NCBI GenBank assembly: GCA_913055735.1
Contig: CAJXKD010000001.1
Coordinates: forward strand, 992,001 to 1,056,000
Direction: 5' to 3'
DNA: 64,000 nucleotides
From: an uncultured Rhodospirillales bacterium
GTDB lineage: Bacteria; Pseudomonadota; Alphaproteobacteria; Rhodospirillales; UBA2165
In this document: positions 20,230 to 29,957 of the stretch, one piece after another
Numbering within the stretch: the first letter of the stretch is position 1
Layout: every line of letters begins with the position of its first letter
The notes under the pieces: generated by a model
What the model saw: the letters and a program-made list of their open reading frames with translations, nothing else
What the model was told of the DNA's origin: nothing
Database searches by the model: none
Made by a program: the position numbers and the translations under genes

Positions 20230-21762
20230 TCAGGAGAAAGAATTCGCGAAGTCGTCGAGAAATGACTTCAACTTTTCCTGAGTTGCGTCGGTAATCTGCC
20301 CGTCGGTGCGAATCGCCGTCAGGATATCCGTCCCGCTGGACCGCACGGCGTCCAGCAAGGCCGCCTCGAAACGCACCACATCGGTAACCTGGAGCTTGTC
20401 GAGATAGCCGTTCACACCGGCGAAGATCGATACGACCTGCTCTTCCACCGGCAGCGGCTGGAACTGGCCTTGCTTAAGTAGCTCGGTCAGCCGCGATCCG
20501 CGCGCCAACAGACGCTGGGTGGCCGGGTCGAGGTCCGACGCGAACTGCGCGAAGGCCGCCATTTCACGGTATTGTGCGAGTTCCAGCTTGATGGAACCGG
20601 CCACCTGCTTCATGGCCTTGATCTGAGCGGCGGAGCCCACGCGGCTCACCGACAGACCGACATTCACCGCCGGGCGGATACCCTGATAGAACAGTTCGGT
20701 CTCGAGGAAGATCTGACCGTCCGTAATGGAAATCACGTTGGTCGGAATGTAGGCCGACACGTCGTTGGCCTGCGTCTCGATCACCGGCAGCGCCGTCAAA
20801 GACCCCGCCCCTTGATCGTCGTTCATCTTGGCCGCGCGTTCCAGCAAACGGGAGTGCAGGTAGAACACGTCACCCGGATAGGCTTCACGCCCCGGAGGAC
20901 GGCGCAGCAACAGCGACATCTGCCGGTAGGCAACGGCCTGCTTGGTCAAATCGTCGTAGAAAATGACCGCGTGCATGCCGTTGTCGCGGAAATATTCGCC
21001 CATGGTGCAGCCCGTGTAGGGCGCCAGGAACAGCATCGGCGCCGGCTCGGACGCGGTCGCAGCAACGACAATGGAATATTCCAGCGCGCCGTTATCCTCG
21101 AGCAACTTCACGAACTGAGCTACCGAGGAACGTTTCTGACCGACGCTGACATAAACGCAATACAGCTTCTCGGAATCGTCCTTCGCGGCGTCGTTGATCC
21201 GCTTCTGATTAAGGATGGTGTCCATGATGATCGCCGTCTTGCCGGTCTGACGGTCACCGATGATCAGTTCACGCTGACCGCGGCCGACGGGGATCAGGCT
21301 ATCAATGGCTTTGATGCCGGTCTGCATGGGCTCATGCACCGACTTACGCGGAATAATGCCCGGCGCCTTCACTTCGATCAGACCACGTTTCGACGTGTTG
21401 ATCGGCCCCTTGCCGTCGATGGGTTCACCAAGACCGTTGACCACCCGGCCGAGCAATTCCTTGCCCACCGGCACGTCGACGATTTCACCGGTCCGCTTGA
21501 CCGTGTCGCCTTCGCGGATGCCACGGTCATCACCGAAGATAACGACACCGACATTGTCTTCTTCCAGGTTCAGGGTCATGCCCTTGAGGCCGCCCGGAAA
21601 CTCGACCATCTCGCCGGCCTGCACCTTATCGAGACCGTAGACACGGGCGATACCGTCGCCGACGGACAGAACCTGACCAACCTCGGCAACCTCTGCTTCG
21701 GTACCGAAGTTCTGAATTTGCTCCTTCAGGATCGCGGATATTTCGGCCGCACGGATTTCCAT
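20230..21762 (-). CDS. atpA: ATP synthase F1 subunit alpha
   Basis: The non-catalytic nucleotide-binding subunit (510 residues). Walker [11 protein letters not shown] near residue 170, the [21 protein letters not shown] region and the arginine finger segment [14 protein letters not shown] are present. The N-terminal helix ([16 protein letters not shown]) contacts the delta subunit. Its ATG overlaps the atpH stop (TAATG), so the two are translationally coupled. Confidence 0.99.
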   Translation of the reverse strand: MEIRAAEISAILKEQIQNFGTEAEVAEVGQVLSVGDGIARVYGLDKVQAGEMVEFPGGLKGMTLNLEEDNVGVVIFGDDRGIREGDTVKRTGEIVDVPVGKELLGRVVNGLGEPIDGKGPINTSKRGLIEVKAPGIIPRKSVHEPMQTGIKAIDSLIPVGRGQRELIIGDRQTGKTAIIMDTILNQKRINDAAKDDSEKLYCVYVSVGQKRSSVAQFVKLLEDNGALEYSIVVAATASEPAPMLFLAPYTGCTMGEYFRDNGMHAVIFYDDLTKQAVAYRQMSLLLRRPPGREAYPGDVFYLHSRLLERAAKMNDDQGAGSLTALPVIETQANDVSAYIPTNVISITDGQIFLETELFYQGIRPAVNVGLSVSRVGSAAQIKAMKQVAGSIKLELAQYREMAAFAQFASDLDPATQRLLARGSRLTELLKQGQFQPLPVEEQVVSIFAGVNGYLDKLQVTDVVRFEAALLDAVRSSGTDILTAIRTDGQITDATQEKLKSFLDDFANSFS

Positions 21763-22322
21763 TATCCAACCCCTCTCATGGCGAGACGTAAATGTTGTAA
21801 TTTCGTATTGAGCGAACTGTCGATCATGCGCGAACCCAGTCTAACGACCAGACCGCCCAGCAACGCGGGATCGACCTTCGCGGTGACATTGACGGCACCT
21901 CCAACGGTGCGCCGCAGCGTATCTTGCAGGGTCGCAAGCTGCTTGTCGCTCAGCGGATGCGCCGAGGTCACCTCGGCCGTCATCTCACCCCGCCGTCCGG
22001 CGAGAATGGCGAGATACTGATCGATGATGTCCGGCAAGGCGAAAAGGCGCCGGTTGGCGGCCAGAACCCCTGTGAATTTGCGGGTCATTTCGCTGGCACC
22101 GGCTTTTTCCAGCAGCGCGCTGATGGCAGCGCCCTGTTCGCCGCGGGAAATGACGGGCGAACGGATCATGCGTTGGAGATCGGCACTTTCACCGATCATC
22201 GTGGCCAATGTACGGAGATCGTCAGCTACCGGATCGAGAGCGCCGTTTTCATCGGCGAGATCGAACAAGGCCGTGGCGTAACGCCCGGCGAGCCCGGTGG
22301 CCCCTGTGCTATCGGTTGCCAA
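21762..22322 (-). CDS. atpH: ATP synthase F1 subunit delta
   Basis: A 186-residue delta/OSCP subunit that links F1 to the peripheral stalk: [21 protein letters not shown] at the N-terminus and the C-terminal [23 protein letters not shown] signature. First gene of the operon. The 222-nt gap to priA (22323-22544) is AT-richer and should hold the operon promoter; no single promoter stands out there. Confidence 0.97.
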   Translation of the reverse strand: MATDSTGATGLAGRYATALFDLADENGALDPVADDLRTLATMIGESADLQRMIRSPVISRGEQGAAISALLEKAGASEMTRKFTGVLAANRRLFALPDIIDQYLAILAGRRGEMTAEVTSAHPLSDKQLATLQDTLRRTVGGAVNVTAKVDPALLGGLVVRLGSRMIDSSLNTKLQHLRLAMRGVG

Positions 22323-22544
22323 GTAAGTTGACCCTCTGTTCTTGATTCCCTGGCGACACGTGGTCGTTGCGGCAACGGATGATAATTGTGAAAGTCGAAT
22401 GCCTCAAAACGGTTCAGAATGGCTCATTCCCGCCGGAAGCGAGCGTTGTCTACCATACTCCCCACGTGCTGGCAAGCGGCCGTCCCCACATCAACGCATC
22501 AGTTTTTTCTGTTGATATTTCAATCAGTTATTGCGAGCGCAGAC

Positions 22545-24776
22545 TCATAAAAAACTGTAGGGATCGACGTCGACCTGCACACGCACCTTGTTAGGCGGTA
22601 TCGCCTGCGCCAACCATTTGCGCACGCTCGCCTGAACATTGACGTCGCGCGCCGCCTTGACGAGAAAACGGCGGCGATGACGCCCGCGCAACAGGGCAAT
22701 CGGCGCGGGCGCCGGACCCAACACCTGGATCCTGTCGTCGTGCGGCGCGACACGGCGCAGCGCATTGGCCGCGCGGTCGACCAGATTGGGATCTGTCGAC
22801 GACAAGACGATCCCGACCAGACGCCCGAACGGCGGCATGCGCGCCGCACGGCGGTCACGCGCTTCGGCGGCCAGAAATCCGTCCCGATCGCGGGCGGCGA
22901 GCGCGGCGATAACCGGATGCTCCGGCATATAGGTCTGCACGAACACCCGGCCTGGATGCTGGGCCCGCCCAGCGCGGCCGGCAACTTGATACAAAAGCTG
23001 GAATGTCCGTTCGGCAGCCCGCAAGTCACCTCCCGAGAGGCCAAGATCGGCGTCGATCACACCGACCAACGTCAAATGGGGGAAATGGTAGCCTTTGGCG
23101 ACGATCTGCGTGCCGATCACCAGATCCACCTCCCGCTCCTCGATACGGCGTACCAGGTCCGCTGCCTGCTTGGGTCCATAGACGGTATCCGACGCGGCAA
23201 TGACCGTGCGCGCATCCGGAAACTCGGCGGCGACTTCCTCGGCCAGACGCTCCACCCCCGGTCCGCACGCGGTGAGCTTACCTTCCGCTTCGCAGTTGGG
23301 ACATGCCTTCGGCAACCGCGCCGAATAGCCGCAATGATGGCACTGCAGCTGTCCGGTGAGGCGATGCTCCACCAACCAGGCGGTGCAGTTGGGGCATTGC
23401 AGCCGGTGACCGCAAGCGCGGCACAATGTCAGGGGCGCATAGCCGCGCCGGTTGAGGAACAAAAGCACCTGTTCCTTGGCCGCCAATGTCTCCTTAATCG
23501 CCTCGGTGAGGCGGGGCGACAGCCAATGGCTGCTGTCGGTGCCCTCGGCCCGCATGTCGATTACAGTCACCTCGGGGAACTCGGCCCCCGCATGGCGATC
23601 GGGCAGATTGTGGTGGCTGTATTTTCCCTGGTTGACGTTCTCGACCGTCTCCAGCGACGGCGTTGCTGAAACCAGCACCACGGGGATCTGTTCCTCGCGG
23701 GCGCGCACGATCGCCATGTCGCGGGCGTTGTAGACGACGCCGTCTTCCTGTTTGTAGGAACCGTCATGCTCCTCATCGATGACGATCAACCCCAAATCGG
23801 GAAAAGGCAGGAATAGGGCCGACCGGGCGCCGACCACGACACGCGCCTCGCCGGTGGCGACGGCCCGCCAATTGGTACGCCGTTGCGCCTGGGTGAGATC
23901 GGAATGCCATTCAGCGGGGCGACAGCCGAAGCGCTCGCGGAAACGATCCAACCACTGCGCCGACAGCGCGATCTCGGGCAGCAGCACCAGGACTTGCTTG
24001 TGATCCCGCAGCGCCGCAACGATGGCTTCCAAATACACTTCCGTCTTGCCCGCCCCCGGTATTCCCTCGAGGACATCAACGGAAAAAGTAGCGGCATCGA
24101 CGGAACGGCACAGATCGTCGGCGGCGGCTGCCTGCTCTGTCGACAGGCGCGGCCCCTCGGCGGAGGGGTCCGGCCAGTCGTACGCTTTGGGGGCGGCGAT
24201 GGTAACCTGGCCGAGCACGCCCGCTTCGGCCAAACCTTTGACCACCGACGGGCCGACCCCCGCCTCACGGGCGATCTCGGCCGCCGGGCGGGGCGGACCA
24301 CCGGCAAGGACCTCCAGCACCCGGCGCCGCGCCGGCGTCTCGCGGAAATCGGGCGGCGACGGGGTCAAGGCATAGGCGGTGATCGGCTTGGGCGGCAATA
24401 GGGCGTCCGGCATGCTGAGGACCATTTTCAGGACGCTGCCAACCTGCGCCACATTATAAGCGGCCACCCAATTGACGAATCCCCGCATCGCCGGGGTCAG
24501 CGGCGGCACGTCGTAACGGCTCGCGACCTCCTTGATCTTGGCGGCATCGATATCGTCCACGGGCGCGCCCCAAACGACGCCTGCCACCTCGCGCGATCCG
24601 AACGGCACGGCAACGATATCGCCCACGGTCACGGTCAATCCTTCCGGCACCCGGTAGGTGAACGGAACGCCGAAGGGCATGGGCAGCAAGACACCCGCCA
24701 AGGCGCCCGCCGAAAACGAGTCGACGATTTCCTCGGCGAGGTCGGGTGTCGGTTTTGTGGCGCGCGAGTCGGGCAT
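22545..24776 (-). CDS. priA: primosomal protein N' (replication restart helicase)
   Basis: PriA (743 residues) reloads the replicative helicase at collapsed forks. Visible are the N-terminal 3'-DNA-binding domain (VPFTYRVPEGL), a Walker A written GIPGAGKTEVYLEA in place of the usual GxTGSGKTE, the DEEH box (IDEEHDGSYKQ), two zinc-binding clusters (CRACGHRLQCPNC and CHHCG...CPNC) and motif VI VAGRAGRAQ. Lone gene upstream of atpH. Region 24777-25011 between it and the divergent fsa gene contains no gene. Confidence 0.97.
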   Translation of the reverse strand: MPDSRATKPTPDLAEEIVDSFSAGALAGVLLPMPFGVPFTYRVPEGLTVTVGDIVAVPFGSREVAGVVWGAPVDDIDAAKIKEVASRYDVPPLTPAMRGFVNWVAAYNVAQVGSVLKMVLSMPDALLPPKPITAYALTPSPPDFRETPARRRVLEVLAGGPPRPAAEIAREAGVGPSVVKGLAEAGVLGQVTIAAPKAYDWPDPSAEGPRLSTEQAAAADDLCRSVDAATFSVDVLEGIPGAGKTEVYLEAIVAALRDHKQVLVLLPEIALSAQWLDRFRERFGCRPAEWHSDLTQAQRRTNWRAVATGEARVVVGARSALFLPFPDLGLIVIDEEHDGSYKQEDGVVYNARDMAIVRAREEQIPVVLVSATPSLETVENVNQGKYSHHNLPDRHAGAEFPEVTVIDMRAEGTDSSHWLSPRLTEAIKETLAAKEQVLLFLNRRGYAPLTLCRACGHRLQCPNCTAWLVEHRLTGQLQCHHCGYSARLPKACPNCEAEGKLTACGPGVERLAEEVAAEFPDARTVIAASDTVYGPKQAADLVRRIEEREVDLVIGTQIVAKGYHFPHLTLVGVIDADLGLSGGDLRAAERTFQLLYQVAGRAGRAQHPGRVFVQTYMPEHPVIAALAARDRDGFLAAEARDRRAARMPPFGRLVGIVLSSTDPNLVDRAANALRRVAPHDDRIQVLGPAPAPIALLRGRHRRRFLVKAARDVNVQASVRKWLAQAIPPNKVRVQVDVDPYSFL

Positions 24777-25011
24777 GGGCTACACTGTAGCCGCTGGACC
24801 CGGCAGGAGGAATTGGCTTCACGCAGGGACCGGTCGAATCCCCGGAGACACGGGGCGGGGACACCATGACGGCCCCCGAAAACAGCAGCCTTGCCAGGGT
24901 GGATCACGCGAATCGGGGCCTGCGTCTGTCGGCGGAGGACTTGGGGCGCAAGAAGACGCCACGCAAATCCACAATGGCGGGCAGAGGAAGTTGGAGGTCT
25001 AATACCGCCCT

Positions 25012-25668
25012 ATGAAGTTCTTTATCGACACCGCGGACATCGACGAAATCAAATCGCTGGTCCCGACCGGCATGGTAGACGGCGTGACCACCAACCCGTC
25101 GCTGGTCGCCAAGACCGGCCGCAAGTTCATCGATGTCGTTGCCGAGATTTGCACCATCGTTGACGGCCCGGTGAGCGCCGAAGTGACCGCCACCGATGCC
25201 GACACCATGATCGAGGAAGGCCGCCTCCTGGCAAAGATAGCCGACAACGTCGCGGTGAAGGTGCCGCTGACCGAAGAGGGACTGATCACCTGCAAAGCTT
25301 TGTCGGATGACGGCACCATGGTCAACGTGACGCTCTGCTTCTCGCCGGCGCAGGCACTTTTGGCGGCCAAAGCGGGCGCCACCTTCATTTCCCCGTTCGT
25401 TGGACGGCTGGACGATATCGGCGAAAGCGGCATGGGCCTCATCGCCGACATCGTCGATATCTATGCCTCCTATGAAAGTATCACCACCGAGGTGCTGGTC
25501 GCATCGGTTCGCGGTCCCAACCACGTGGTCGAGGCCGCCAAGATGGGCGCTCATGTTGCGACCATCCCGCCCAAGGTTCTGCGCCAGCTCTATCAGCATC
25601 CGTTGACCGACAAGGGCCTCGCCGCCTTCCTCGACGACTGGGCGAAGACCGGCCAAAGCATTCTATAA
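25012..25668 (+). CDS. fsa: transaldolase / fructose-6-phosphate aldolase (small, TalC/Fsa type)
   Basis: A 218-residue TIM-barrel aldolase of the short transaldolase subfamily. It begins [14 protein letters not shown], has [14 protein letters not shown] and the Schiff-base Lys in [12 protein letters not shown]. It either transfers dihydroxyacetone between sugar phosphates (transaldolase) or cleaves fructose 6-phosphate; the two activities are not separable from sequence here. GGAGG lies 14 nt before the ATG. Followed after 15 nt by DUF484 and xerC. Confidence 0.93.
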   Translation: MKFFIDTADIDEIKSLVPTGMVDGVTTNPSLVAKTGRKFIDVVAEICTIVDGPVSAEVTATDADTMIEEGRLLAKIADNVAVKVPLTEEGLITCKALSDDGTMVNVTLCFSPAQALLAAKAGATFISPFVGRLDDIGESGMGLIADIVDIYASYESITTEVLVASVRGPNHVVEAAKMGAHVATIPPKVLRQLYQHPLTDKGLAAFLDDWAKTGQSIL

Positions 25669-25683
25669 TTTGGAGATCATTGC

Positions 25684-26451
25684 ATGACCGCCGGCAAAGA
25701 CAGCGCCCCAGCCTCCCCCGACCCCATCGACAACGACCTTGAGCCGGCAGCACCCGATTTGGATCCAACGGACGTTGCCGCCTATCTCAGGGCCAATCCC
25801 GACTACCTGAAGGAAAATCCCGATCTCTTGGGCGTTCTGTCACCGCCGAGCCGATGGGAGGATACCACCGAGGAAGATGGCGGCGTCGTCGACATGCAAG
25901 TCTTTATGCTCGACCGAATCAAACGCGAGTCGGAGAACCTGCGCGACGTTGCCCGCGAAGTAGTCGCCACCACCCGCGCCAACATGTCGGTGCAGACGCG
26001 CACCCACGCGGCCGTCATTGCCATGCTGAACGCCGACAGCTTCGAAAGTTTCGCCCATGTGGTGCGCCTCGATCTGCCGCTGCTTCTCGACGTCGATGCG
26101 GCGGCATTGTGCTTTGAATCGGCCGTCGGAGATGAAACGGTGTTCGAATCGTCCGATATCCGGCAGGTGCCCGTCGGCGCCGTCGATCATCTGTTGGAGA
26201 ACGCCGAGTGCGAAGCCAAGCTGTTCGAGGAGACGGGCGACGACGGCACGGTGTTCGGCGAGGCGGCCGGCTTGATCGCCTCCGCGGCCATCGCCCGCCT
26301 GCGGCCATCGACCGTGACGCCGCAGGGCATGCTCGCCCTTGGCGCACGCCACGCCGGCACGTTCCATCCCACGCAGGGCACAGATCTTCTGCTGTTCCTC
26401 GCCCGCGTCACGCAACATTGTTTGGACAGATGGCTGGCGCCGACGTCCTAG
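25684..26451 (+). CDS. DUF484 family protein
   Basis: A 255-residue cytoplasmic protein of the DUF484 (GAF-like) family: N-terminal DVAAYLRANPDYLKENPDLL, a helical coiled region with DMQVFMLDRIKRESENLRD, then a GAF-like domain ending LGARHAGTFHPTQGTDLLLFLARVTQHCLDRWL. Function is unknown, but it is conserved directly upstream of xerC across proteobacteria. The ATG follows GGAGA. Its last 22 nt overlap the xerC coding region, so the genes are coupled. Confidence 0.92.
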   Translation: MTAGKDSAPASPDPIDNDLEPAAPDLDPTDVAAYLRANPDYLKENPDLLGVLSPPSRWEDTTEEDGGVVDMQVFMLDRIKRESENLRDVAREVVATTRANMSVQTRTHAAVIAMLNADSFESFAHVVRLDLPLLLDVDAAALCFESAVGDETVFESSDIRQVPVGAVDHLLENAECEAKLFEETGDDGTVFGEAAGLIASAAIARLRPSTVTPQGMLALGARHAGTFHPTQGTDLLLFLARVTQHCLDRWLAPTS

Positions 26452-27383
26452 CCGGCATCACCGCCGAACCGGCGGTCCTCAAGGCGCTCGAGACTTGGCG
26501 TCAGTGGCTCGCCGCCGAACGCCGATGTTCCGACCACACGGTCGCCGCCTACGGCCGCGATATGGCCGCTTTCTTCGCGTTCCTCAATGAACATTTGGGA
26601 TATGCCCCGGGCCTCAGCGATCTGGAGGGACTGCAGGCCGCCGACTTCCGCGGTTATCTCGCGCGGCGCAATGCAGACGGTTTATCCAAGAGTTCAACCG
26701 CGCGCGCCCTATCCACGATCCGCAATTTCTTCCGCTTCCTGGAAAAGAACGGCCTCGCCGCCAACGCGGCGGTCAAGGGATTGCGGACCCCGAAGCTTCC
26801 CAAGGCCCTGCCCAAACCGGTAACGGAGGCTGAAGCCGTCGAGGCCATCATGAGCGCCGCCGACCTAGCCAGCGCGCCCTGGATTGGGCTCCGCGACATG
26901 GCGCTCCTGACCCTCCTCTATGGCTGTGGCCTCCGCATCAGCGAGGCGCTCGGCCTCAACCGGGGCGATGTTGCCAACAAGGAGACATTGGTCATCACTG
27001 GCAAGGGCGACAAGCAGCGTGTCGTCCCGGTCTTGCCCGCCGTCACCGACGCTATCGCCGTCTATCTCGAGGCCTGCCCTTTCAATCCCGGCAAGGACGG
27101 CCCCCTGTTCGTCGGCGCCCGCGGCAAGCGGCTCAACCCCGGCGTCGTGCAGCGCCAGATGCGCCAGGTGCGCGCGCTCCTCGGCCTGCCCGAAACGGCA
27201 ACGCCGCACGCACTGCGTCATTCCTTCGCCACCCATTTGCTGGCAGGCGGCGGCGATCTGAGGACAATCCAGGAACTGCTGGGGCACGCCTCGCTGTCCA
27301 CGACCCAGCGCTATACCGAAGTGGAACAGGCACGCCTGCAGGAGATCTATCGCGACGCGCACCCCCGCGCGAGAAGCGAATAA
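26430..27383 (+). CDS. xerC: tyrosine recombinase XerC
   Basis: A 317-residue site-specific recombinase that with XerD resolves chromosome dimers at dif. The N-terminal SAM-like core-binding domain (LAAERRCSDHTVAAYGRDM) precedes the catalytic domain with all key residues: Arg in GLRISEALGL, Lys in GKGDKQR, HxxR in HALRHSFATHLL, His in LGHASLS and the nucleophile Tyr in RYTEV. The ATG at 26430 overlaps the DUF484 gene; longer in-frame extension upstream is spurious. The DUF484 neighbour favours XerC over XerD. Not part of a mobile element. Confidence 0.95.
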   Translation: MAGADVLAGITAEPAVLKALETWRQWLAAERRCSDHTVAAYGRDMAAFFAFLNEHLGYAPGLSDLEGLQAADFRGYLARRNADGLSKSSTARALSTIRNFFRFLEKNGLAANAAVKGLRTPKLPKALPKPVTEAEAVEAIMSAADLASAPWIGLRDMALLTLLYGCGLRISEALGLNRGDVANKETLVITGKGDKQRVVPVLPAVTDAIAVYLEACPFNPGKDGPLFVGARGKRLNPGVVQRQMRQVRALLGLPETATPHALRHSFATHLLAGGGDLRTIQELLGHASLSTTQRYTEVEQARLQEIYRDAHPRARSE

Positions 27384-27394
27384 TTAGGCACAAG

Positions 27395-28627
27395 ATGACC
27401 GAGCCCACCGACGCCACCTTCCGGCGCACCAAGCTGTTTTCCCTCATCCTACTCATCGCCTGCGAATTGGGCGCATTGACCTTGTGGTTCTCGGCGACAG
27501 CCGTGATCCCCTCGCTTCGCGCCGAGTTCGCCATCTCGGACGGGTATGCGTCGTTGCTGACAAGCAGCGTCCAGGCGGGTTTTGTCCTCGGCACGCTGAC
27601 GAGCGCGGTATTGGGGTTGGCGGATAAGCTCGATCCCAGGCGCTATTTCATGGCCGCAACGTTGATTGCCGCAATAGCCAACGCGGCGATCCTAACCCAG
27701 CCGCCGGGCAGCACCGCGATCATCATCTTGCGGTTCGTTACCGGCATTGCCATGGCAGGCATCTACCCCGTCGGCATGAAGATGGCGACGACCTGGGCGA
27801 GAGGCGACCTCGGATTGCTGGTCGGCTTGCTGGTCGGTGCCCTCACCCTGGGCTCGGCGGCGCCGCACCTGTTCTCGTTTCTCTATCTGGTGGATTGGCG
27901 GGTGACCGTTCTTGCGGCTTCTGCCGTCGCCGTCGCTGCCGCCGGCGCGGTTAATTTCATCGCCCTCGGCCCCAACCATGCCGCGCCGCGCACCTTCCGA
28001 TGGGGAGATGCGTTTCACGCCTTCCGGGACAAGCCGCTGCGGTTGGCCAATCTCGGCTATCTCGGCCACATGTGGGAACTTTATGCCATGTGGGCATGGA
28101 TCGGCATCTTCCTCGATGCAAGTTTTCGGGTTTCGCTCGGCGAGATCGGCCCCTTGTGGGCGCGGGTCGCGACATTCGCGGTCATCGGCCTGGGCGGCGC
28201 CTTGGGCTGCATCGCCGGCGGGCTATTGGCGGACAGATGGGGGCGCAGCAATCTGACCATGGCGGCCATGAGCATCAGCGGCGGCGCGGCCCTGATCACC
28301 GGCTTTCTGTTCGGTGCGCCACCGCTCCTCCTATTCCTCGTCTGTTTGATCTGGGGCGTCTCGGTGATCGCCGATTCGGCGCAGTTCTCTGCGGCCATCG
28401 CCGAGCTTTCGCCCCCCGACCGGATCGGCACCATGCTGACGATCCAAACATCGGCGGGTTTCCTGCTGACCCTCGTGACCATCCACGTGATGCCGCTGGT
28501 GGTGGAAAGCGTCGGTTGGGGCTACGCGTTCGCGGTACTTGCCATCGGCCCGGTCTTCGGGGTGATCGCCATGGGACGGCTGAAGACCCAGCCGGATGCC
28601 GTCAAGCTCGCCGGCGGGCGGGGCTGA
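27395..28627 (+). CDS. major facilitator superfamily transporter
   Basis: A 410-residue protein with 12 predicted helices. The MFS loop 2-3 motif is weakly kept (GLADKLDPRRYFMAATL) and the loop 8-9 equivalent reads GGLLADRWGRSNLTMA. The beginning, FSLILLIACELGALTLWFSATAV, resembles nitrate/cyanate or sugar-type MFS members, but substrate cannot be called. It is followed 99 nt later in the same direction by an HpaD-type dioxygenase, so an aromatic acid is one possible cargo (inference from position only). Confidence 0.85.
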   Translation: MTEPTDATFRRTKLFSLILLIACELGALTLWFSATAVIPSLRAEFAISDGYASLLTSSVQAGFVLGTLTSAVLGLADKLDPRRYFMAATLIAAIANAAILTQPPGSTAIIILRFVTGIAMAGIYPVGMKMATTWARGDLGLLVGLLVGALTLGSAAPHLFSFLYLVDWRVTVLAASAVAVAAAGAVNFIALGPNHAAPRTFRWGDAFHAFRDKPLRLANLGYLGHMWELYAMWAWIGIFLDASFRVSLGEIGPLWARVATFAVIGLGGALGCIAGGLLADRWGRSNLTMAAMSISGGAALITGFLFGAPPLLLFLVCLIWGVSVIADSAQFSAAIAELSPPDRIGTMLTIQTSAGFLLTLVTIHVMPLVVESVGWGYAFAVLAIGPVFGVIAMGRLKTQPDAVKLAGGRG

Positions 28628-28726
28628 GCCGCTTTCGCTCGGGCGCCTTCAACAATTTGACCCCCATCAAGGCGGTCCCGGCCCCTTCCCCTAGGATAGC
28701 GTCAACAAAATCTGGAGGAAGGATCG

Positions 28727-29596
28727 ATGGGCGAGATCGTTTTCGCGGCCAAGGTAACTCATGTGCCGTCCATTTGGATGAGCGAACACCTGCCGAATTT
28801 CAAAGGCATCCGGCAGATGGCCATCGACGGTCTCAAGGAATTGGGACGGCGCGCGAAGGAAGCCGGCACGGAAACCTTCATCGTCATCGATTCGCACTGG
28901 ATCACCAATCAGGGCTTTCACCTCAATGCGCGGGCGCGCCACTCGGGCACCTTCACCTCTCACGAAGTGCCGCACATGCTCGAGTATCTCGAATACGATT
29001 ACGCAGGCGACCCCGAACTCGGCGGCCTGATCTCGCAAAAGATTGCCAAGGGCGGTTACATCTCCATCGCCCACGATAACCCGAACCTGCAGGTCGAGTA
29101 CGGCACCCTGGTCCCCATGGAACAGATGAACGAAGGTGCCTACGCGAAGGTGCTGCCCATCGCAGCGTGCCAGTTCGCCTCCATCGAGGAAGGCAAAGAA
29201 TGGGGCGAAGCCATCGCCGAAGCCGTCAAGGAAACCGGCCGGAAGGCGGCGCTGATCGCGTCGGGATCGCTGTCGCACGCTTTTTGGCCCAACCGGGTGA
29301 GCGAACAAGGCCTCAACAGCATCAACACCGAGTTCAACCGTCAGGTCGATCTGCGGGTGTTGCAGCTTTGGGAAGAAGGGCGGGTGTCCGAGTTTCTCGA
29401 CATGCTGCCTGACTATGCCGAGCGCTGCCGCGGCGAGTGCAACATGATCGACACGGCCATGCTATTCGGCGCCTTGGGCTGGAAGAATTACAACGGCAAA
29501 GCGGAAGTGATCGGCGAGTATTTCGGCTCGTCCGGCACCGGTCAGGTCAACGTGGAATTTCCAGCCGCCGCAGCCGCGGCCGTAAAAGCCGCCTAG
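28727..29596 (+). CDS. hpaD: class III extradiol dioxygenase, 3,4-dihydroxyphenylacetate 2,3-dioxygenase-like
   Basis: A 289-residue LigB-type non-heme Fe(II) enzyme that cleaves a catecholic ring next to the hydroxyls. It is close to HpaD/HpcB in order and motif: AKVTHVPSIWMSEHLPN (His ligand), DSHWITNQ (second His), KLEYGTLVPM-type segment QVEYGTLVPMEQM, LIASGSLSHAFWP, and the C-terminal SSGTGQVNVEFP. GGAGGAAGG precedes the ATG. The rest of the homoprotocatechuate pathway (hpaE, F, G, H) is absent from the window, so the true substrate may differ. Its stop overlaps the convergent STAS gene. Confidence 0.85.
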   Translation: MGEIVFAAKVTHVPSIWMSEHLPNFKGIRQMAIDGLKELGRRAKEAGTETFIVIDSHWITNQGFHLNARARHSGTFTSHEVPHMLEYLEYDYAGDPELGGLISQKIAKGGYISIAHDNPNLQVEYGTLVPMEQMNEGAYAKVLPIAACQFASIEEGKEWGEAIAEAVKETGRKAALIASGSLSHAFWPNRVSEQGLNSINTEFNRQVDLRVLQLWEEGRVSEFLDMLPDYAERCRGECNMIDTAMLFGALGWKNYNGKAEVIGEYFGSSGTGQVNVEFPAAAAAAVKAA

Positions 29597-29949
29597 CTCT
29601 TAACCCAGGTCCACGCGGCCTCGATTTCCGCCGACGGAAATTGTTTTACGTCGGCGGACATGAGCTTGTCGCCGATCTTGGCGGTAAGCTCTTCCCAGCG
29701 CGCATCGCCAACGATCGCCATTTTCTCGATATCGTTCCAATGCTTGAGGCCGAAGGCAAAATCGTCCCACGCCGCTTGCCATTCCCAGCCTTCGAACTCG
29801 GTGAGATCCATGAGCAGCTTGAGCTTGCCCTCGCGGGCGAGAATAGCCTCCACCTGCGGGACGAAGGTTTCGTAATCGGCATCGGTGAGCTTGCCGACCG
29901 CCTTGACGCCAACGGTCTTCCCCGCGCTTTCCGGCAGGATGATGAGCAT
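29593..29949 (-). CDS. SpoIIAA-like STAS domain protein
   Basis: A 118-residue single-domain protein of the SpoIIAA-like family (DUF3478 type): VGVKAVGKLTDADYETFVPQVEAIL, LLMDLTEFEGWEWQAAWDDFAFG and VKQFPSAEIEAAWTWV. Homologues adopt a STAS/CRAL-TRIO-like fold, sometimes lipid binding; function is unknown. The ATG at 29949 lies 8 nt after the lpdA stop, so it is the last gene of the TCA operon. Its stop codon overlaps hpaD's in a shared CTAG. Confidence 0.85.
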   Translation of the reverse strand: MLIILPESAGKTVGVKAVGKLTDADYETFVPQVEAILAREGKLKLLMDLTEFEGWEWQAAWDDFAFGLKHWNDIEKMAIVGDARWEELTAKIGDKLMSADVKQFPSAEIEAAWTWVKS

Positions 29950-29957
29950 CGCGGCCC

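Noticed and set aside
26208..26429. N-terminal extension of xerC
   Set aside because: It lies inside the DUF484 gene and is not homologous to recombinases; the ATG at 26430 fits the family.
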